NCBI GenBank assembly: GCA_030743445.1
Contig: JASLSL010000266.1
Location: 1 to 8,269 of the forward strand
Direction of reading: 5' to 3'
DNA length: 8,269 nucleotides
Source of the DNA: Alphaproteobacteria bacterium
GTDB lineage: Bacteria > Pseudomonadota > Alphaproteobacteria > UBA8366
Every line of letters starts with the position of its first letter. The first letter of the stretch is position 1. The translations under genes were made by a program, and so were the position numbers. Of this stretch, positions 4,849-8,269 are shown piece by piece. Below the pieces are notes generated by a model, which was not told where the DNA came from, did not search any database, and was given only the letters and a program-made list of their open reading frames with translations.

Positions 4849-6690
4849 GTGTCGGCGACGCGGAAGTCGGAAATATTCCCACACGAACATTGGTGGTCGC
4901 GTGCGAGTCACGTTTTGGCGCGGATGTTCCGCGACCGCGAGCTGCTGCTACGCACCGATGGCCGGATCAAATACCTGCCGCTGACGCGGCGTGTTCAGAT
5001 TTGTTTGTTCGTGATGCTGATGACGCTCGGGCTGTGGCTGGCCGGTGCCACGGTGTTCTCGATCGTGCAGGGCGACGTCATCGCGGCCAAGGATCTCGGC
5101 ATCAAGGAGGCCCTGGTCGCCTACGAGAATCTGCTGGACGAGGTGCTGGCCTATCAAAAGAAGGTCGCCGCGGTCACCGGCAAGCTGCGCAACAACCAGA
5201 ACTACCTGTTGGGGCAAATCACCGGGCGTGGCGTGTCAGGCGATACCGGGCCTGACCGAGCGCTGGCGCCGGGCTCGTCCGGCGGCCCCAAGGAATCGCG
5301 ACCGGTCCTCCAACGGCACCTGACGCAACTCGACATCGAGATGCAGCAGATGATCGAAACCAACAATCTCTTGGAAGGGTCGCTGAACAAGATCAAGTCC
5401 GAGCTCTCGATGGCCGAGGAAGATCGCTCGGAAATCATCCGCACGCGGTCGAAGCTGCGCGAGCGAGTGCGTGACCTGAAGAACGATCTGATCGAGACGC
5501 GGACCCGCGAGACGCGGCTCAAGCGTCAGACCGCCGACCTGACGGAGAGCCTGACCCGCGCGCGGTCGAGCCATTCCAGTCTCGTCGAGGAACGCACCGC
5601 TTTGGAGAAACGCAAGGCGCAGCTCGAAGGCGAGCTCAGCGTCGCGCGGTCCCGAGGCGATACCCTGCAGACCGAGGTCACCAAGCTCAGTCAGGACCTG
5701 CAGGGTGCGCGCCGCAACGTCTCGAGCGTGACCGGGCAGCGCACGGCCCTGCAGTCGCTGGTGTCGCGCCTGGCGACGCAGGTCCAGGAGACCGAGCAGC
5801 GGAGTGCCGCGCTGGAAGTCGATATGGGCAAGGTGATCGCCCGGCTCGAGTCCACGACCGGCGGCTATGGAGAGAACGAGTTCAGCCGGCCCCTGTCCGA
5901 CATGACGCTGCGGCGTCAGGCGGAAGTTCTGCTCGAACGGCTCGCGGGACTGCATTCATCGCAGGAAAACGTGTTGGAGACCCTCGGCAACCGGACCGGC
6001 GACAACATCAAGGACGCCGAGCGTCTGGTCGCGATGACCGGGATCAAGCTCGACAAGCTGTTGTATTTCGGCGGCGGCATCCCGACCGGCCAGGGCGGTC
6101 CCTTCATCGCCGACGACGAGCCCTTCGACGGGCCCGACCGACTGGCCGATACGGTGCGCTATGTCGAGATGCGGCTCGCGCGGTGGGGGATTTTGAAATC
6201 CGTTCTCGAGGCGATGCCGTTCGCCTCGCCGGTCGACTTCTATCACGTGGCAAGCGGGTACGGCCGGCGCCGCGACCCGATTACCCGGCGGCAGGCGATG
6301 CATTTCGGCACCGACCTCGCCGGAAACCGCAAGGCACCGGTGTTCGCCACCGCGCCGGGCAAGATCGTTTACGCCGGGCGCAAGGGGCGCTTCGGCAAGA
6401 TGATCGAAATCGACCATGGCTACGGATTGCGAACCCGCTACGGTCATTTGCTACGGATCTCCGTCAAGCGGCGCCAAAAGGTGTCGTACCGACAGAAGAT
6501 CGGACTCCTGGGGAGCACCGGCCGCAGCACCGGACCCCACGTCCATTACGAAGTACTGTTTAACGGTCGGCAGATCGACCCGATCAAATTCATCAAGGCA
6601 GGACGCTATGTTTTCAAAGGGCCGGAAATCACAGCCAAGCGAAAGATCAAGAGCAAGAGACGGCGAAAAAAAGGCGGTAAGTCAGGCTAG
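4849..6690 (+). CDS. Membrane-anchored coiled-coil M23 (LytM) peptidoglycan endopeptidase
   Basis: A 613-residue bitopic cell-wall enzyme. The cytoplasmic N-terminus contains FRDRELLLRTDGRIKYLPL, resembling the start of alphaproteobacterial DUF5930/M23 proteins. One transmembrane helix (about residues 49-73) follows, then a long periplasmic coiled coil (about 152-335, rich in Glu/Arg/Leu) and a C-terminal LytM domain (about 455-585). The zinc-site residues are all present: His485 and Asp489 in MHFGTD, and His564 and His566 in PHVHYE, with His533 in RYGHL. It should therefore be catalytically competent, cleaving peptide cross-links, unlike degenerate EnvC/NlpD-type activators. The last ~20 residues are extremely Lys/Arg-rich. 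I chose the GTG start for its Shine-Dalgarno; the next protein's start lies 83 bases before this stop. Pairing with a bactofilin gene matches the known M23-bactofilin modules, in which the polymer recruits the hydrolase. A run of seven A's (6666-6672) lies near the 3' end. Confidence 0.9.
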   Translation: MSATRKSEIFPHEHWWSRASHVLARMFRDRELLLRTDGRIKYLPLTRRVQICLFVMLMTLGLWLAGATVFSIVQGDVIAAKDLGIKEALVAYENLLDEVLAYQKKVAAVTGKLRNNQNYLLGQITGRGVSGDTGPDRALAPGSSGGPKESRPVLQRHLTQLDIEMQQMIETNNLLEGSLNKIKSELSMAEEDRSEIIRTRSKLRERVRDLKNDLIETRTRETRLKRQTADLTESLTRARSSHSSLVEERTALEKRKAQLEGELSVARSRGDTLQTEVTKLSQDLQGARRNVSSVTGQRTALQSLVSRLATQVQETEQRSAALEVDMGKVIARLESTTGGYGENEFSRPLSDMTLRRQAEVLLERLAGLHSSQENVLETLGNRTGDNIKDAERLVAMTGIKLDKLLYFGGGIPTGQGGPFIADDEPFDGPDRLADTVRYVEMRLARWGILKSVLEAMPFASPVDFYHVASGYGRRRDPITRRQAMHFGTDLAGNRKAPVFATAPGKIVYAGRKGRFGKMIEIDHGYGLRTRYGHLLRISVKRRQKVSYRQKIGLLGSTGRSTGPHVHYEVLFNGRQIDPIKFIKAGRYVFKGPEITAKRKIKSKRRRKKGGKSG

Positions 6691-7126
6691 ACCACCCGCA
6701 CCCTCGATCGTCAGCTCGAATCTCAGGATTTCGGGCAACCTCGAGGCCGACGGCGACATGCAGCTTGACGGCATCGTCGACGGCGACGTGAAGAGCCAGC
6801 TTCTCGCGATCGGCGAGACGGCGGTGATCAACGGTTCGATCGTCGGCGACGTGATCCGTATCTCGGGCACGGTGAACGGCGAGATCACCGGGCGCGTCGT
6901 CGAATTGACCCAGACCGCGAAGATCACCGGCGACATCAATCACGAGAGCCTGGCGATCGAGGCGGGCGCGTTCGTCCAGGGTCTGTGCCGCCACGTCGAG
7001 CTGCCGCAGGTCGTCGAAGTGCCGGCCGTCGCGGGACCGGCCAAGCCGAACCTCGTGGTCGCGGATGCGGCGGGCACGGGCACCGCCAAGAATCCGGATG
7101 TCGTACCGAATAAGGTCGCCAGCTGA
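6608..7126 (+). CDS. Bactofilin (polymer-forming cytoskeletal protein)
   Basis: A 172-residue bactofilin (DUF583 family), which self-assembles without nucleotide into filaments or sheets that position cell-wall enzymes. The core (about residues 35-130) is a right-handed beta-helix, with turns such as SNLRISGNLEADGDMQLDG, VDGDV, INGSIVGDV, ISGTVNGEITG and AKITGDI at regular ~17-18 residue spacing. The N-terminal ~32 residues are basic and disordered, and the C-terminal ~40 are Ala/Val/Pro-rich, which is typical of the family. The ATG at 6608 lies inside the M23 gene in a different frame, with AGGA 4 bases upstream. The 83-bp overlap implies translational coupling. The ATG is favoured over upstream starts because the preceding in-frame residues are shadow sequence of the M23 domain. 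The gene ends 17 bp from the convergent alpha/beta hydrolase stop. Confidence 0.92.
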   Translation: MFSKGRKSQPSERSRARDGEKKAVSQARPPAPSIVSSNLRISGNLEADGDMQLDGIVDGDVKSQLLAIGETAVINGSIVGDVIRISGTVNGEITGRVVELTQTAKITGDINHESLAIEAGAFVQGLCRHVELPQVVEVPAVAGPAKPNLVVADAAGTGTAKNPDVVPNKVAS

Positions 7127-7143
7127 CGCGGTTGGAACGACCG

Positions 7144-7992
7144 TTAGAAATTAGCCAGGAAATCGTCGATCGCGGCCGCGGATTCGGGCTCGCCGAGCGT
7201 CGGCACGTGGCCGGTCTGCGGCACCGTCACGGTCACCGCGGCCGGGTGGGCGTCCTTCATCTTCGACAGGGTCTCCGACGTCAGGACGTCCGATAGCTCG
7301 CCGCGCAGCACCAGGGTCGGAACGTGGAGGAGCGAGCGGAACAGCGGCCATAAATCCGGCGGCGGCGGGCCGTTGAGAATCGCCTCGGCGATCCTGACGT
7401 CCCAGTCGAAGTGCAGCATCCCGTCCTCGCCGGCCCGGTAGGTGCCCTCGGCCGCCATGCGCCAATCCTCGTCGGTCCGGCCCGGCATGTTCGGGAACAT
7501 GCGCTTGAGCTCGGCGATCGCGCCCTCCCAATCCGGCTGCGGCCGGTCTTGGCGGACGTATTCCAGAATGCGCAGCAGTCCATCGGTGCCGACTTCGGGT
7601 CCGACGTCGTTCATGATCACGCCGGTAAGCGCCGTCGGCATCGCCGCGCCCATGACCATGCCGAGGATTCCGCCGAACGACGTGCCAAGAACGACGACCC
7701 GGTGGATGCCGCTCACGACCAGCAGGTGGCGGATGTCGTTGAGGTAGGTAGTCGGCTGGTAGTTGTCGGAATTGGTGTCGTAGTCCGATCGCCCGCGCCC
7801 GCGATAGTCGGGACAGATCACCCGCCGGTCGGCCGCGAGCCGGGCCGCCACGACGTGGAAGTCCTTGGAGTTGCGCGTCAGGCCCGGCAGGCAGATGACC
7901 GGCGTGCGATGCGAGCGGGCGTCGCCGTAGTCGCGATAATAGAGCGACAGCCCATCCTGGGCGGTATACCGCTGCTCGCGGTACTCAGCCAT
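7144..7992 (-). CDS. Alpha/beta-fold hydrolase
   Basis: A 282-residue alpha/beta hydrolase with a readable catalytic triad: nucleophile Ser105 in GTSFGG, acid Asp235 in GELSDVL and His262 in QTGHVPTL. The oxyanion/HG-like loop is CLPGLTRNSKDF (34-45), followed by CPDYRGRGRSDYD (60-72), typical of the esterase/epoxide-hydrolase/dehalogenase-like branch. A cap region occupies about 135-215. The ATG at 7992 is used: it follows the upstream dehalogenase stop by 5 bases, and further upstream the frame only overlaps that gene antisense to nothing recognisable. No strong Shine-Dalgarno is visible (AAAGA only), consistent with coupling. The substrate cannot be assigned; co-occurrence with a type II haloacid dehalogenase hints at halogenated or simple ester substrates, but only weakly. 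Serine as nucleophile argues against haloalkane dehalogenase activity, where Asp is used. Confidence 0.9.
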   Translation of the reverse strand: MAEYREQRYTAQDGLSLYYRDYGDARSHRTPVICLPGLTRNSKDFHVVAARLAADRRVICPDYRGRGRSDYDTNSDNYQPTTYLNDIRHLLVVSGIHRVVVLGTSFGGILGMVMGAAMPTALTGVIMNDVGPEVGTDGLLRILEYVRQDRPQPDWEGAIAELKRMFPNMPGRTDEDWRMAAEGTYRAGEDGMLHFDWDVRIAEAILNGPPPPDLWPLFRSLLHVPTLVLRGELSDVLTSETLSKMKDAHPAAVTVTVPQTGHVPTLGEPESAAAIDDFLANF

Positions 7993-7997
7993 GTTCT

Positions 7998-8168
7998 TTA
8001 GAGGCCGAGCAGCGCCGGCAGACCCTCGAGGGTATCGAGTTCCGCCTTCGGCTGCCCCGGAATTCGCTCGACCGGCTGCCCGAACCGGTTGACCCACACG
8101 ACTTGGAAGCCGAAATGGGCCGCCGCATACGCATCCCAGCCGTTCGACGACATGAAGCAGATCTCGCC
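7998..8168 (-). pseudogene. C-terminal fragment of haloacid dehalogenase, type II
   Basis: The last ~56 residues of an L-2-haloacid dehalogenase (HAD superfamily type II, full length ~220-240 residues), which hydrolyses C-halogen bonds of 2-haloacids. The visible motifs are EICFMSSNGWD, the late catalytic loop with the conserved SSN and Asp, then FGFQVVWVNRFGQPVERIPG and a normal C-terminal end, LPALLGL. Upstream of about 8168 the homology stops, and the frame reaches a TAG at 8184-8186. The nucleophile Asp domain and cap are therefore absent. The TAA stop at 7998-8000 lies 5 bases from the alpha/beta hydrolase start, suggesting that the two formed an operon. The break coincides with the start of an unrelated gene on the other strand, so the truncation may be a rearrangement or an assembly join rather than a true pseudogene. 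Confidence 0.75.
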
Positions 8169-8269
8169 GGAGTTACACAGGCGCTACACCGGTGCGTCCA
8201 ACCGGCTGGTAATTGAAAACCTCAAGAGGCTGGCAGAGCGCGGGGCCGCCGTCGAGATTCGCATGGTGA
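8149..8269 (+). CDS. Fragment of glycyl-radical-enzyme activase (radical SAM), partial at both ends
   Basis: The + strand frame reads DMKQISPELHRRYTGASN and then RLVIENLKRLAERGAAVEIR, running off the right edge. This matches the middle of pyruvate-formate-lyase-activating-enzyme-like proteins, where a D-x-K segment is followed by H..YTG.SN..ILEN...L...G..V.IR. These enzymes use a 4Fe-4S cluster and S-adenosylmethionine to install a glycyl radical on a partner, usually in anaerobes. The cluster motif CxxxCxxC would lie upstream and is absent, as is any start codon or ribosome-binding site. The left boundary is uncertain: 8149-8168 reads sensibly both as this gene and as the reverse-strand dehalogenase. 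The activase identity rests on about 35-40 residues. Confidence 0.6.

Noticed and set aside
7129..7143. CGGT...ACCG inverted repeat between the convergent bactofilin and alpha/beta hydrolase genes
   Set aside because: The stem is only 4 bp with a 7-base loop and no T-run on either strand, too weak to call a terminator.

Overview
The window is GC-rich (apart from one short AT-rich block near 4456-4535) and gene-dense, with many genes starting or ending within a few bases of each other. The gene content suggests an alphaproteobacterium, perhaps Rhodospirillales-like: an M23 peptidase-bactofilin pair, a marR-emrA pair, a type II haloacid dehalogenase and an alpha/beta hydrolase. This is inference from protein style, GC content and gene order, since no rRNA or other marker gene is present. 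Both ends look like contig ends. The first gene runs off the left edge, and the last ~100 bases belong to an unrelated gene.

Layout, left to right: (1) an NfsA-like nitroreductase on the + strand, missing its extreme N-terminus, 2-775. (2) A compact minus-strand run, 2748 down to 783, of an isochorismatase-family hydrolase, a GFA-domain zinc protein and a LOG-family (TIGR00730-like) phosphoribohydrolase, separated by 3-4 bases. (3) A minus-strand marR-emrA pair, 4456 down to 2835, encoding a MarR regulator and an EmrA/HlyD membrane-fusion protein, with no EmrB transporter next to it. (4) A ~390-bp divergent intergenic region, 4457-4848. It holds an AT-rich array of four TAAGCnnGC units at exactly 15-bp spacing, overlapping the likely marR promoter, and two further inverted repeats nearer the rightward operon. 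(5) A + strand operon, 4849-7126, of a membrane-anchored coiled-coil M23 endopeptidase overlapping a bactofilin gene by 83 bp. This is a recognised cell-wall/cytoskeleton pairing. (6) A minus-strand alpha/beta hydrolase, 7992-7144, preceded by the C-terminal end of a type II haloacid dehalogenase. (7) At about 8149-8168 that dehalogenase stops abruptly, and + strand coding sequence for a glycyl-radical-enzyme activase (radical SAM) fragment takes over to the right edge.

How they work together: the peptidase and bactofilin probably act jointly on cell shape or local peptidoglycan remodelling. MarR probably autoregulates and controls emrA through the repeat array. The isochorismatase-GFA-LOG run looks like one transcription unit of small-molecule enzymes with no obvious shared pathway. 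I see no CRISPR array, tRNA, rRNA, insertion sequence or phage gene. The least conventional signals are the 15-bp-periodic operator array and the chimeric right-hand junction. The junction may well be an assembly artefact.
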